Of a stretch of DNA of 64,000 nucleotides, positions 48,063 through 61,800 are shown piece after piece. The stretch comes from Aquila chrysaetos chrysaetos (Eukaryota; Chordata; Aves; Accipitriformes; Accipitridae), in contig NC_044024.1 in NCBI RefSeq assembly GCF_900496995.4, positions 620,001 through 684,000 of the forward strand, written 5' to 3'. The translations under genes were made by a program, and so were the position numbers. Below the pieces are notes generated by a model, which searched no databases, had not been told where the DNA came from, and worked only from the letters and a program-made list of their open reading frames with translations. Within the stretch, counting starts at the first letter, position 1, and each line of letters begins with the position of its first letter.

Positions 48063-51000
48063 TAGAGAGTCAAATGCTACTGACACAAGTTCTCTCATCA
48101 GCAGTCAAGTCGTTAACATGCAAGTGCTGGAGGCATTTGCAGCGTCATGGTATGTTTTCCTCCTGTTGAAAGAGGTTAAGCAGCCTTGCTTTGGGGAGCC
48201 TGCCAAGCCAAGGGAACTGAGGCAGGAGTGGTGGGGACAAAGTGTGGTGGGTTTCTAAGGTCTCTTAAACTAGTAAAGGAGAAAATTCAAGGATAAATTG
48301 ATTTCTTTGTCCTATGTTTGTCATTCCACATTACAGATTGCCCTCAAAAAGTAGCCAGACCAGTTTGCCAAAACACAATCCTTTTCAATGCCTGATTATC
48401 TTAGTGACCTAGTGAGACCCAGGAGCAGTCAGTTCCTGCTTCTCCTGTTGATTCCCAAGGGTGCTGTAAGTTCCCATCAGCCCTCCTGCGATCTCAGACC
48501 CAGAACTCCAAATTTAGGGAATGCTTTTCCTCTCTTATATGCCTTTCAGAGGGTCACTTCTCTCAATACCTGCAAAATGGCAGAACTGTCTGTCCGTCAA
48601 GAGCCATGCTCTGACCTTGGTGTCCATGATCCTTCTCCCCAGCTCTTGAGAAAGCAAATTCTTCATGTCCATAGTCTTTGCACCATCTTTCCTTGGTAAT
48701 TAACACATAGAAGGACCTAGCGCAGCTGTTTCCTTGGGCTGTGGGTCACCAATGTCTGGTTTCTAACTGCAGTTAGAGTCATGATTCCCTGGCAGCAGAG
48801 TGACAGTCGCTATTGTGGAAGCCTAACTGTCCGGTAACGTAATGTGCCTGTAAATCGCACATCTAACTTGTTTTCTGGAGTGATGAACCAATACAAATCA
48901 TCATTCTTCCTCAGTGCTAACGTAATTTATTCGGTGCACTGGCACACCGTTGGCAGGCAGTGTTACAGGCCATGGCATCCCTGGGAGAGGGAGGCACTGC
49001 GGTTCCCAGCTGGCAACCAGCGATGGGGATGGAGGCTTCAGTCTCTGGCTTGTCTTGCTGTGACCTTCCCCTCCTGTGCCTTACATCACCCCTCTGTCGA
49101 GTGGAGGTCCCAAACTGATGGGTGCTCACCTGCCATTGTCAGAGCACTGCTTCTAGATTAATTCTAGCATTATCCTGCATGTTTTCAGAGTTGCATCTTC
49201 CCTCATTCATCATGCGTGCCAGGAGTGAACTTGACAGCACTGGTTCAGGAAAGAATCAGGGCTGTGCCATAGAGGACAACAGCATCCTGTTGCTCTAATA
49301 GGACAGTCAAATAATACTAATAGATAATAAGCTTGGCATATTTTTCCAAAGTGAGTCATTTAAAGTTATGTCTCTTTGCTATACACCAATTCTGTGTAAG
49401 ACCAAATGGATTGGCTTGTGCCGCCAGAGTAAATAACAGATGCTTGTTTAAGTCAGCAAGTTATTGTTGATTTATAGTAAGTGGAGTCTTGGCTCTCTCT
49501 GTCAGAGAAACTGCCGGTGAAATACCCCTTGTCAGTTGGCAAGTCCCCGAGCAGTGCTCCTCCTTTTACACCAGGGTGGGCTTTGTCCGGTGTGGCAGCG
49601 GGCGTGTGGATGAGGGCTGCAAGATGCCTGCTGAGGGAGAGGAGGCAGCCTGGGCTGCTTGTGCTGCTCTCGATCATATGCTTTGGTGGTGTTCCCTCTC
49701 CCGCTTGTGTTGCATCAGTAATTTAAATGGTATTTATGCCCCCTTCTTAGTTTTTAAGCCTCGAGGTATTGCAGAGGGTTAGAAATGTTTGGTTGTGGTA
49801 GGATTGGGCAGCAGCAGCCCTTTGCCTTTCCCCTAGATGAGACCGTGGAGCGAAGTGCGTCTGCAGTGAGGAGCAGCAGCAGTGTGTGGGGACCTGCCTG
49901 AGTGTGAGGTTTCATCTTATATTACCCTGAGGTACATGGATAGAGTCTTTATTTTGGGAAAGAGACAATAAATCAGACTCCTTTATAAATATTGAACGCA
50001 GGGTAGTGGTACGTGGTGATTTCTATCCTAACACTTGGTGATTTTCCAGCCAGACCTTTCCTTCTTAAAGTGGAGGAGCAATATTGAAAGCTGATATTTC
50101 AGTGTGTTCTCATGCTTTAAAGTCCATCAAATGCATCTCTGAAAACCTTATGTCACCGTTGGAGACTTTTTACAACAGCAGATCAGAAAGCTTTCCCAAT
50201 GAGAAAAGAAACCTTTTCTTCTGCCTCCGTTACCTTCATGTTACTGTTGTAAGCCAGCAGCCTCTGTTGGGTAGGAGAAGCAATGGACTGGGAACTGAAA
50301 AGCAGCACAAACAGATCACCTCAGAGGGAATGGAGAATAGCTAGACACGTAGTTTTTCTTTTATCATATTCTTTGCCTAATATAATAATGAGCTTACCTG
50401 GCAGTAATTTTAGGATATTTAAGAAGGTTTTATAGACATACAGTGCCTTCTAAGGGATTAGAAAGGGAAGATTTAAAAAAAAAAAAAAAGTTACGACATT
50501 GATTCCTCTTCCCTTTTGAAACACACTGAGGTATTCATGTGGTTTCCAGTAGAGCAGATCACTCCTGCTTTGATAAAATGTTTGACAGATTTGAGTTTTT
50601 TTTGCAAGCTCAAGTCCAACCAGTTCTCCCAGAAAGATGCTGGATGAGTTAACAGAAAAGACATAAATATTCTCCTGATCCCTTTCTGTCAGCTGTCTTG
50701 ATTTATAGACACTCTCAAGATGTCCAGGTTATATATAGGCCAGCTCTAAATGCACCCTGCAGATTCTTCAGCCATGATGTGGACTTCCTCACTTGCAAGA
50801 TGGCCAGCCTCATTTTTGCCAACATCTGTAACTTCCATGCTTGCATTTCTCTGGCTAGCTAATGTTTTCACTTGCAGACCATCCTTTCTGGTTCCCCAGA
50901 GAGCTTTCCCTTTGCTCTTCCCACAGAGCCAGACTGCCTTCCCAGCCGCCGCATGCTGCTGAAGTCACTGCCCCAGGAAAGAACTGGAGCCAGTGCTGAA

Positions 51001-53346
51001 GCCTGTGCTGTGTCACTGGGGCTGGATGCTTTCCTTTTGTTTTCTTTAGTCTGCTGGTAAATACAGGTGACTATTAAGAAAATGACTTTGCAAAGGTAGT
51101 TTATTAATAGTGGCTTAGTGTTGGTTCTGAGAGCTTCATAGCTGTGCCCTCTTTGATTGTTTCTAATGGGGGCATAAAGTGGGAACTTCAGAGTGGTCCC
51201 AGCACCAAACCCGCAGGCTCAGCTCTTGCCATAGCCCAGCTGGTGACAGCGAAGGGGACCAGAGCTTTTACAGAAGAGCACTAGAGACCCTGTGGTTACA
51301 TGAAACCCTGGGGGATTCGCGTTCTCAGAAAGCTTGGCCTTATCCCCCAACCGTTAGAATTTGGTTTGTGCCCTGAAATGCAAGGATATATCTCTCTTCC
51401 AAAAGGCATTTAATGGGTTTTCACATTCACAATTGTAAATCTTACTCCAGACTTTTGCATAGATTACTTTGCTTTCTGGAAGAGAAAGCTACTCTAGGCA
51501 CAACAACTCATGTGGCAATAGGCTTTTAGTTAAATAATTTCTCTCAATTGAGCAACTAATCTTTCTCCATAAATATTTTTAGTCGAGACTGGGGAACTGC
51601 TCTTCCCCTCTGCTCATGATGTTCATTGCAGTCCCAGGTGATGAGCAGGAGAACTTGGTGATGACAGAAGCATCTTTCCACCTGGCATGAGGTGGCACAG
51701 GAGGGAGCCTGAGCCGGCGGGGGTGTTCCCAGCAAAGGGGGCAGTGGTACAGCAGTGTATTCGTGGTGTGCATTGAAGGGGGGAACTGCAGCAGTCTGCA
51801 AGAGCCTCAGTTGCATAGACTGATCTCCTGGGGTTCCTGTGCTGGTTTGACATAGCAGAGGGGTGCTGAGTACCTTTGTAACTTCACTTCTCACCTACAT
51901 ACATGTCAAACAGTATCTGGATAGTCAGGGAAGGAGAGGGGTCTTCTCTGGGCATACATCTGCGGTGTCGTCAACTGGGAGATTATCTGAGGCTGACACC
52001 TTGCCAACATCCCTGTTGTAAAGACAGTCTGGGTGATTGGCTTTGCAAAGAGCAGGACTGCTGCGTAAAAAAGGGAGAGTATCTTTAACGTTCAGACATG
52101 TACTTACAGGTTTGCAAAGCAAGAGCCTCTGCTTTGGAGAACACAAGAAAGCATCTCTGTTGTTTGCAGGGAAGAAAAGGAGAAAAAAAATAATTCCAGT
52201 GTTAAACTCAATAAAAGAAAAAACAGTGCATTTATGTTTAAGTAAAGAACAGCTGATTGCAAATCTCAGCTTGTTCTTAATCGAAGAGAGTAAATTATCC
52301 TGAAATTAAAACCAGGTCTCTGTATATGAGAAGTTACTTAAGACAGATGGAACCCGTCTGTATCCCAGCCACCCTTCCTTGTTCTCTGGGCTTTTACAGC
52401 CAGTGGCACCTTCTCTGTACGCCTGTGCTGTGCTGAGGTGACGCAGCTGTTCATGTCCGTGTCAAGTAGTGCATGCTCCCAGCTTGGAGAGAAGGGGTGG
52501 TGTACACCGGTGCAGACGGAGCAGAGGAGCTGCTATTGCTGGCATATTCACCAGAGATGCTTGGTCCGGCGGTGTGTCAGTCCATGCTGGAGGCGGTGAG
52601 CGTCCCGGCCGTCGCGGTTCTCCATGGTTGAGGGGACGAGTGCAGGCGTTTAGGACGGTTGGCTTCGCTGGGGTAGTGACACAGTGTGGTCCCTCTCCCA
52701 GGTCATGGGTTCTATTCGTAAACTGTGTCCACAGCTGGGGATAGCAGTGATGAGGGCACCGAGTTTCTCCAGTAATTAAAAGGGGAATCTCTACGTCCCT
52801 GGAAGTAGGACAAGATGAGCAAGTAGCTTATTCTCATGCTGAGCAAAAGCAGACTCATGAATAGCCATTGCATGACCATTTGTTTCCCTTTTTGTTAATG
52901 GCTGACAGCTTAAAATAAACAGTGCCAGACTATGCATGTATAGTTAACAGAAAACTGGTTCCTGCCCCAAAGAGTTTATTTTGTGAACCAGGAAGCAGGC
53001 CCTTGCTGTTTTAGCAAAATCACTGTACCATGACTGTAGGGTGAGTTTTTGACTGCAAATTAAAAGCTTGCATTTATCAGAGCCCATCAGCAGGGAGGTA
53101 AAGTTGTTGTAGAGACCCTTCTAATGTGCCCATTTTGTGCCCGGTGATCCAGGAGGGCAGGCAGGTGCTGAGGCACCCTGCCTGGTCTCAGCTGGTTGCA
53201 GATTGCTCCCTCTCTGTGTCGCTTCCCAGCAGTGCGAGAGGTGGTGGATGCTGCTGAAGAGCTGATGGGAACCAGCACGGCTGCCTCATTGAGCAAGGCT
53301 TGAACCCCGTTCCCAAATCTCCTCCGTCCCCCTGCTCCCCTCCTGT

Positions 53347-53387
53347 GGGTGCCCGTGGGTGCCTGGGGGGACAGAGTGGGATGGGGG
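53347..53387 (+). repeat. Canonical G-quadruplex motif
   Basis: Runs of three or more G are separated by loops of 7, 5, 7 and 2 bases (GGG-TGCCCGT-GGG-TGCCT-GGGGGG-ACAGAGT-GGG-AT-GGGGG). The motif is on the transcribed-sense strand of intron 2. Further G runs follow at 53422-53444. Confidence 0.6.
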
Positions 53388-56021
53388 ATGAGCCTGCACA
53401 TCGGGATGCTGCCCAGAGCTTGGGGGAGATAAGGGGGCTGGGGCTGGTGGATGTTCCTCCCCTTGGCAGGGGAATTTAGATAGAGCTGTGCCTGACCCTG
53501 GAGCGTCCTTGGGGGGCTCGGGCAGTGACTGTGCCGTGTTCCCTTGCTAAAGCCATTCACAGGAGAGGCTTGACCTTCTTAAAGATTTTGAGCTATTATT
53601 GTTGCAAAAGTGCTGTAGTTTAGACTAGGGAGGTAAGATAGGGAAGGAGCAGGAGCCGAAGGGTGAGGGGAGAGCAGGAGGGTTGCTGATGCTCCTGGGG
53701 CAGCACTGCTCATGGCAGCCCGATGGCCTCGGCCAGAGAAACTGAGTTGGCCCCGTGGGCTGGGCTTGAGCCTTCCTGGTAGTCCCAAGGCCAGCCATTT
53801 TATTCTCATGGTAGTTTTGATTGGCTCTGGAGCATCTCAGTGTCAGACGTTGTCACAAGACAGGAATCCTGCAGTGCAGCTGGAGGGGAAGGAGAGCAGA
53901 ATCACCTTACAGCTCTCCATGCCCATGCCTGAGAAGGTAGGGCGTCCATTCTTGTTTGATATATGCATGTAAAGAGGTCGCGTGGAGAGAGTATGACCTC
54001 AGCACTCGTTTCCCATAGCACAAAAATAACTCCAAGTAACCCAGTTTCAGCTGAAGTTGTTTATTACTCACCCTCCTCAATGAACTGTTGAAAGGGAGGA
54101 TGGTGCTTGTGTTCTCTGGGATTTGATGTAATCGCTGCTTCTGAGGCTTCTCTAAGTGTCCTTAACACTGGTAATGAGCAAGGGGAGGGGGGTGAGAAGA
54201 GGCATCGATGAGAACGGTGTAAAAAGGATTTAGCAAGGTACCATGTGCTGCAGGTAATGCACTCTTGCCCCATTATGTCTCCAGTCTTAACAGCTAAGGC
54301 ACTGGCAGTGGTGTAATGATCAGCTTTTAATGGGGACAATTCTAAGTCCAAACATATGGTATTTTTGCAGCCCTTTGGCGTAGCCCTGTGCGCACGCAGT
54401 GTGAGGAGGAGTTGATTATACATTGAGCCTTATAATGACTTTTCTGCAAGCCTGTGATGAGAGGCTGCAGGTGGGATTTTGCAGCTGGCAACCGGTCGTG
54501 CCAGCGAAGCTGCAGCCATGCACTGCTGGTGGCCAGTGCCGGGAAGGAGCGGTGGGACCTTCTGTGGGCTCCTTGCTCCCCAGGGCGCAGGAAACAAAGC
54601 TGCTCTCTGGAGCTGGGAAGGGCAATGGGCAAGCAACAGACGGTGCCAGTGAGGTCTATGATACTGGGTTGCTAAAAATGTGACGCTTTTTCTGATTGCA
54701 ATAGCTTCAGAAGTTGCGGATGTGTGCATGGGAGGTGGGGAGTTTGTTAAATCAGTGCACCAAAATTGGTGCATCTCTTGTCAAAACGGTACCTTAAGTG
54801 GTTAGATTCCAACCTTGTCCTTTTAATGGATCTCTGATGACTCCAAGGGCTCTTCCTATAAGAATATAGAAAGCAAACACTTGCAGGATGATAAATAAAG
54901 GTTAAACTGGATGTAGACTGATTTCCCATGTAGGCTACTTATGCAGAGTCTGTGAGGTGCATGGCTCTATTATTTACTGAGAATGGTTTAGTTTGGAATG
55001 GTATGAAGAACAGATAAATCCTGATTCAGTAAACGTGTTTAGACTTGACAAGAAAACAAGTGATGAGTCAGGAAGGATAGTTCATTCTTGGCATGTCTAG
55101 CAAATGAGGCAGTAAAAAAAAAAAAGCTGAAATCTGGAGCTGTAAGGGCTGCTCTCTGAACAAGTGGAAAGGTGAGTCTAAGATACCGGTTAGTCTGACA
55201 ATAAGTAACTTCTGAATTTTCTGCAAGCCCCCCTAAACCTGATGCTGCGCAGGGTCTCCCTAAAAGGGAATTGCTGATCCCAGTTTCCTCCTGGCTGGCT
55301 GTGAGTACAGCCCAGGGGACAGGGTGACTGGTGCCAGCCTGGCATGAGACCCACGGCAGCAGAGCCTGTGGGGCAGCAGCTCCCCATGCTGTCAGTTCCC
55401 CAACCCCAGTGTCTGTAACCTGCAGACAACAATTAGCATTAATGGGTGGCACAAAAAATAAGTCAGCCCCCAAAAGCACTGTAAAGAGAGTTTTGGTTGT
55501 AGAGGGAAGGCCACTGTCTGGGGACTATATTCAGCAAACTGGGGGTAAGTGCCGTGGCAGGAGGATCAGGCTGCATTTTGAAGATGTTCTGGGAGAAAAA
55601 CAGCTCATCAGAGCAAAAAGTGAAGCAACAGATATATGCCATTTAAAGAATGAGAACCAAATTATGCATATTTCATTACTTTTTAACTGCTGTTTATTGA
55701 CTACCTCTGCTGTGCTGCACAGTGCAGAGTGATTTTCCTCCTTGGACATCTTGGTCTGAAAGCCTCTGCCATGTGCCTGTAAAGAGGAGCAGTGCTGCCT
55801 GGCAGTGGGGAGGGCAGGCAGAGAAGGGGGGCTAAGTATGGCGAAACAGCACTGACCAGTGTCTGTGTTTTGGGTAGCCAGCTCTCGTACAAAGTGTGAT
55901 ATCTGGCAATGAACCACTCCTGTAGCAGCAGAGGAAGAACTGTGCTGTTTTACCAAAAGATACCAACTTCCAACATAAATCTTCCGCTGGGGGTTGAACT
56001 GGGAAACCAGCAGTGATACGG

Positions 56022-56124
56022 TCCTCTTCTCTCCCTCCTCTCCCCTCTTCTCTCTGTCCTCTCTCCTCTCTCCTCTCTCTCCTCTGTCTTCTCTCTTCTG
56101 TCCTCTCCTCTCCTCTCTCTTCTC
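56022..56124 (+). repeat. 103-bp pure pyrimidine tract near the exon 3 acceptor
   Basis: The tract is nearly all C and T (TCCTCTTCTCTCC-type units, with a few isolated G bases in CTGTC words). It ends about 110 bp before the exon 3 acceptor. It is a microsatellite-like tract that could bind PTB-type proteins or form triplex DNA. The effect on splicing is inferred. Confidence 0.85.
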
Positions 56125-56191
56125 ACGATGTCGGTGACCCTGGTGATACTGAGAAAGTGTAAGTCCATTTCTCCTTGTAAACCTGGCCTGA

Positions 56192-56464
<273 letters not shown>

Positions 56465-58184
56465 TGAGGCTGATGGAGCGTAATGAGCTTCAGGAAACAC
56501 TTGCAGGTTTCTAATACCAAAACTGTGAATTTCATTAAAATTTTGTTTGAGTTTCATGAAATATTCCTTTCCTTAATTTAAAACCTTGTTAATCTGAAAG
56601 AATGTAAACACCCAGGTTAGCTGGATTCTCACTCACACCAAAGCCTCTTTGAACAGAGCACTCCCATTTTAATATGATATTTCCCAGGCAGAAAGGGGCA
56701 TTTTTCTTTACAAATTACAGCCCCAGTATTTTTCTTTGCTGAATGGAAGTTGCTCCTGTATCACTGGTAAAGATCCTTGTTACAGTTTGTCTCTGTTCCA
56801 AAACCTGTAGCTCTGCCAAAATGTGACAGAGTGCCCGTATCCAAAGTCTGAGGTTTTGTGCTCAAAATCTAGAGCTACAATGTACATCACTGGGTGGCTC
56901 ATCTTTAAGTTCATTTGACATGAGAGTGAGGAAGAAAATACCCTGAAAAACGGGGCTGATGGACCTGACCCACGATGAAAAGGCCCCTGACAGCAAAGCG
57001 GAGGGGAGTCACAGGTGATATGGAAAGGAAAGGCACTAGCAGCATCAGGCATAGTGCAGAGGGAAGTGGGGGAGCCCTGGCTAGTTAGATGTGCCAACAT
57101 TTGAGTTTAAATACTTCCACCATTGCTGGGATGGGCAGAGCCTCCTGGAGCTGCTGGGCTGCTGGAATGTTGTGTTGAAGAACTTGCTACCAAAATGGTT
57201 CTGCTTTATTGCTCATCAAGGAGCAGTGGTTTTAATTTTATTTGTCCCCAGAACAGTCGTTACAGCTCAGGTACCAACAAACATGTCCAGTCGGCAGGGC
57301 AGCAGTCAGCCTCTCCCCTCTGCTTTTGCAGCAGCAGGTAGTAAATCTGAGTGGTGGAGACACAGCTCTTGGCAGGGGGGATGCAGAGACGTGCAGCTCG
57401 CTTCTTTCCTCCCAGTAGCAAGCAGAAAAAACAAACGTCCCAAAAGGTAATGCAGTCCTAAAACCTCGCAACATCAGTCCCGTGAGCTGGCTCTGACCGC
57501 TCTTCACTTAGGCTCCCCCTCCGTCGCAGGCGAGCTGTCAGCAAACGGCAGGCTGCTGCTGCTGCAGCGCTTTGGGAACGATGTGTATGGGCATGTGCAA
57601 AGGCACACCATGATTTCGGAGCACCAGGGAGGTGCCCAATCTACCTGATGTGACCAAGCAGGCAGTTTGCTTGCCGAAGTTACCAGACAGCTATCTCCAT
57701 CTCAGTTCCCCAGTATCTGCTTCACCAGTTCTGCGCCCAGCCCCAGTCATCCAGCCCCGCTGGGAGGGAGCGAGGGCACAGGAGCCTGGCCCAGCGCTGT
57801 GAGTGCCCATGCGCCGCCTTGTCCTGAGGACAGTAATTTTCATGGCCGCTGGTGGCTGTTCGTAGCCGTGGCTTCCCGGGGAAGCAGGGAGACTCCTCTG
57901 GGACCCTTCCCTTGTCCGCTTGGGGGGGTCGGGACCGGGCCGCTGCCATTATCCTGCCTATGGATTGTTGGGCTCCCAAGCTGGGGGACAGGGATGAGGA
58001 GCCAAACCCAGCTCCCCGATCCACAGCCAGCAGAAGGGCTTCATAATGCCATCCAAAACAAGCATGCTCTTATTTTTAAGTGCTTTTTTCTGGTGAAGTT
58101 TCCTTAAGCAAGAGAAGACATACATCAGTGTAACCTTCTTCTGCAGGACACACTGACAAAATTAATGCTAATACTGATAGTTGT

Positions 58185-58208
58185 CCCCCCCCCCCCGCCT
58201 TTTTTTTT
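58185..58208. repeat. Poly(C) then poly(T) tract
   Basis: A 12-base C run (58185-58196) is followed by GCC and then a nine-base T run. Such tracts commonly vary in length and cause sequencing errors. Confidence 0.8.
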
Positions 58209-58630
58209 CTTAAGCTCTTTGGGTCACCCTGACCTGTTCTGCCTGGTCTGTTTTACATTTGTTTTGAGTGTCGGTTTAAAGGCAATTGTTAAAAACATGC
58301 ACGCTATGAGTTTGTCCACAGTTATTTCTCCCACAGTAGAGAGGCAGATCATTTGAAAATGCTTCCAAGCTCCAAACAGTTGTTTTTAACTGCTTGTTAA
58401 TTACCAGTCATTTGTAGGGTATAATAGAGCCGCCTGTGACCAGCAGACCTGCAGCTCTCAGTATGTTTAATGGGAGGAGGAGGTGACACACTGAATACCT
58501 TATTTAGGAGTCTGCTTTGGCACAGAAAGGCAATATGTTGTAGCACTTCATTATCGATTGAGATCACTCTGACCTGCAAGCTGAAATCCATTAAACAGAA
58601 TCTTCTCTCCTGATCAACACTGTAAAGCCA

Positions 58631-58671
58631 AAGAGAGGGAAAAGAAAGAAGAGAAAAAAAAGAAAAAAAAG
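58631..58671. repeat. Purine-rich A/G tract
   Basis: AGAGAGGGAAAAGAAAGAAG is followed by AGAAAAAAAAG and a further A run. It is a simple purine tract of about 40 bases in intron 3. Confidence 0.75.
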
Positions 58672-58772
58672 TGATAATGCTGGTTTCATGTGCTCAGTTC
58701 TGCTGGTGCACTGTCCTCCTTCTCCCACAGCACCAATTCCTACTGCAAGCACAGGTGCCTGCGCAGCTGCAG

Positions 58773-58850
58773 GGATCCTGCCAGCCCCCGTGCACGGGAA
58801 GCGTGCCGCTGCACACACGGCTGCACGGATCCTGCCAGCCCCCATGCACG
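58773..58850 (+). repeat. Direct repeats spaced 54 bp
   Basis: GGATCCTGCCAGCCCCC followed by G/A and TGCACG occurs at 58773-58796 and again at 58827-58850, with one mismatch in 24 bases. The sequence just before each copy is also partly alike (GCAGCTGCAG and CGGCTGCAC). This looks like a partial, eroded 54-bp tandem duplication. Confidence 0.8.
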
Positions 58851-61800
58851 CATGGGCATCCTGACCCCTCTGTCCTGCTCCAGTCGGGACCCTGCACATC
58901 ACTCAGCCAGCACAACTCCTGCTGAACTGCAGAGCTCTGGATTTAAGGCACCTCCTGTTCGTTTGCTGCCAGTGCAGTTTAGTTGTGGCATGTGAGGTCC
59001 CATAGGCTGTTCCCGTTGTGAGAACCAAGCGCCTCTGCCCTCGGCCGGAGCTGGCAGCCTGCCTGTGCTATGGGACGTCTGCTGTGAACCTTCAGCCTAG
59101 TGGCTGCGCTCTGTGTGCGTCCTGTTTTGTGGCAAAACTTCCCAAACATGTAAAATTCAGTTCATTTCATTGATGGCAGGGCTAGAAGACTAGTGTAGTA
59201 ACTGCCAGTAGCCTGTGAAAGCTCAAGGCTTGAGGTATACCTTTATTTAGTCCTAATTCAGGTCCAGTTTCTGTGGATAAAATAGAGCTCATGTCTTATA
59301 AAAGCGTTTGATATTGATGTAAGCATTTCCAGCAGTGGAGAATCTTAACACATTTTTTGCCATGCAGTTGCAGTAGTTAGTTATGTTCAGTGTTGTGATA
59401 GATGTACCTTATTTTTCATCTTGTTTGTTCATGATTTCCAGCAACTGGATCTTTGTTACGGCTTTTCATGCTAGATTGAAAAAAACTTTTATTGAATTTC
59501 TGTCCCTGCTGTGGGTATTTGTTGGCTGTAACTTAATAACCCTCTAGCCTTCTGCATAGCCACCTAGGTAAAATTCTTTACTTCCTTACTCCAGGGAGTG
59601 TTTCTAGTCTTTACTATTCTTATGGTTTCTGCAGTCTGCGGACACCTCCCTCGTACGGTGAATGTTTAATAACAGTTTCCCAGTGTCAGCAGCATCAGTG
59701 CTTAAAGGTGGTGGTAAGATGCTCTCCCAGCCAGTGTTTTCCTCCTTCACATGCCACAGGATCCTATTAGTCCTGTGTCCACTGAACTATCCTGCCAGCT
59801 CAGGCCTCTGTGTTTGTCCATCAGCTTTTCGTGCGAGTTCAGGCTGGTGAGGATGGAGTTTGACATTCATTGAACATGGCTCACTTTTTCAGTTGCTCTA
59901 TATATCTACTTACAGTGAAATGTACTCAGTCCTTAATGTTCGTTAGTGTTTTCCCATTTATGCATTGTCATACAGACTTTTTTAGTAGAAAGCTGATTTT
60001 CTTTTTGGAATGAATGTAGACATCACTATCAAAGGGCCATGAACAACCCTCATAAGAAATAAACCTGTCTGATGTTGTTTCAACATTTATAATTACTTTT
60101 GAGATGTATCAGCTGGGTGATTTAAAATAATTCAGCAGTACCATCTAATTTTATGTTGTTTGAGTTTTTTTAACTTTTGTGGGCCAGGCTGACTCAGATC
60201 TCTTAAACATGTCTGCTAGACCAGTACTATTATAATTACCAACTAAAATTATCATGCCAGAAAAGATTGATAGCTTGACAAGATCTGGTTTTGACAAGCC
60301 ACATGTTGATGTTAATAAAAAATTGAAAGAACAGGATATAAGTCAAGTCCTGTTTCAGCTTCTCCGTCATTTCGCCTGCAGCTGAAATCAGCGTGCAGTG
60401 CCTGGGGCTGGCAGGATTTCTGTCATTGCTAGTGCAAAAGCAGTTTTTTTCCAGGTCCCCAGAACTTCCCCACGTCCAGCACTCATGGAAAATCAGTGCT
60501 GGAGCCCAGAGCGCTCCTTCACCAGCTTCAGGAACGCCTGGCGGGAGGGTGGGCAGGTTAAGTTGCTTAATGTGTGTCACTCCTATAATTGCTGTACAGT
60601 GTGCTCCCTAGGGATTCTTGCGCTGGCAAATATTCGATCGTGATGCCATATAATTATGTCCTTTAAGCTGTGTTTCAAATACGTACAGTATTTTCTCAAT
60701 TAACCCCAAGCCGAATTGCAGGCACACTGCGGGTGTGACTCAGGCATTGCTGTGCCAGCAGCTGCATTTCGAGGCTTCCCCAGTGCTATTGTCCCTGCTG
60801 ACAGCCAAGCCGGTAGACTGCCTGTTTTCAGTCACACATGCTGGGGTTCATCCCACCTTGGTTTGGAGAAGTGCAGTGCAGACTTCTGCCTAGCTTAGCT
60901 CATTCTAGAAAAAAATCATAGCAGATGTCTTTAATTTCTATTTTTTTTTATTTCTGTTTTTGTTTCCGGTAGCTGCTGAGTACGATCTGCCACGAAAAAG
61001 GGTTTTTGCACAGGTGACTGAATATAAGCTACTCTACCTCTGAAGCTTTTCTTCATCTAGTAACATCAGTATTTTAGTGATCTGTGGAACAACTGCTCTG
61101 GGAAAGCACAAACGTAAGGCTCCTCTGATAAGAGCGGTTATCCACCTTCACTGCTCTCTGACACGGAGGGCTTTGGTTTACGGCTGCAGTCTCACAGCCA
61201 GCATGGTTGGTTGCTTGCTCTCTTCTTACTTCACTCAATATCTTTCAGTACTACATAATTCAATTTTAAGAAAAAAAATGTAACATTTAAACCAAACCGT
61301 GTGTGTGTTTTACACAGTGTGGGTTTGGTTCCAGTTACGCATAGGACCTGATGGGCACTGATTATTTATCTTTGGAAGATACGGTTCGGGTTTTATTTCT
61401 TCTTTTAAGCCAGGGAGCTTTTTTTTCCTAGCAGCACTCTGTCTCGAAAGGTCAAGTGCTAAGCACAATCATGAGACATGGTTTTTGCCTCAGGTGGAGT
61501 CAGCCCCAGTGCCTCCTTCCCGAATTAACAACATTGGAAACGCGGGAGCAGCGTTCTGCATGCCTCTCCTTCTGTGCTGCTTGTTGAGAGCAAAACCCCA
61601 GTGCAGCTCCCAGCAAGAGCGGTGCCATACCTCTCCCGGGGGATTGGCTTGCCAGGGGTTCAAGAAGAGAGTGTTGGGGTCTGCCGGATCCTGGTGCTGC
61701 CTGTGCTGCCTGAAACTTCTGGAGGGCTGGGAGAGGGGAGGCTCGATGCTCTGGCTGGTGTGTCACCCGAGCAGACGATGGCCAAAGGATGTCACACTGC

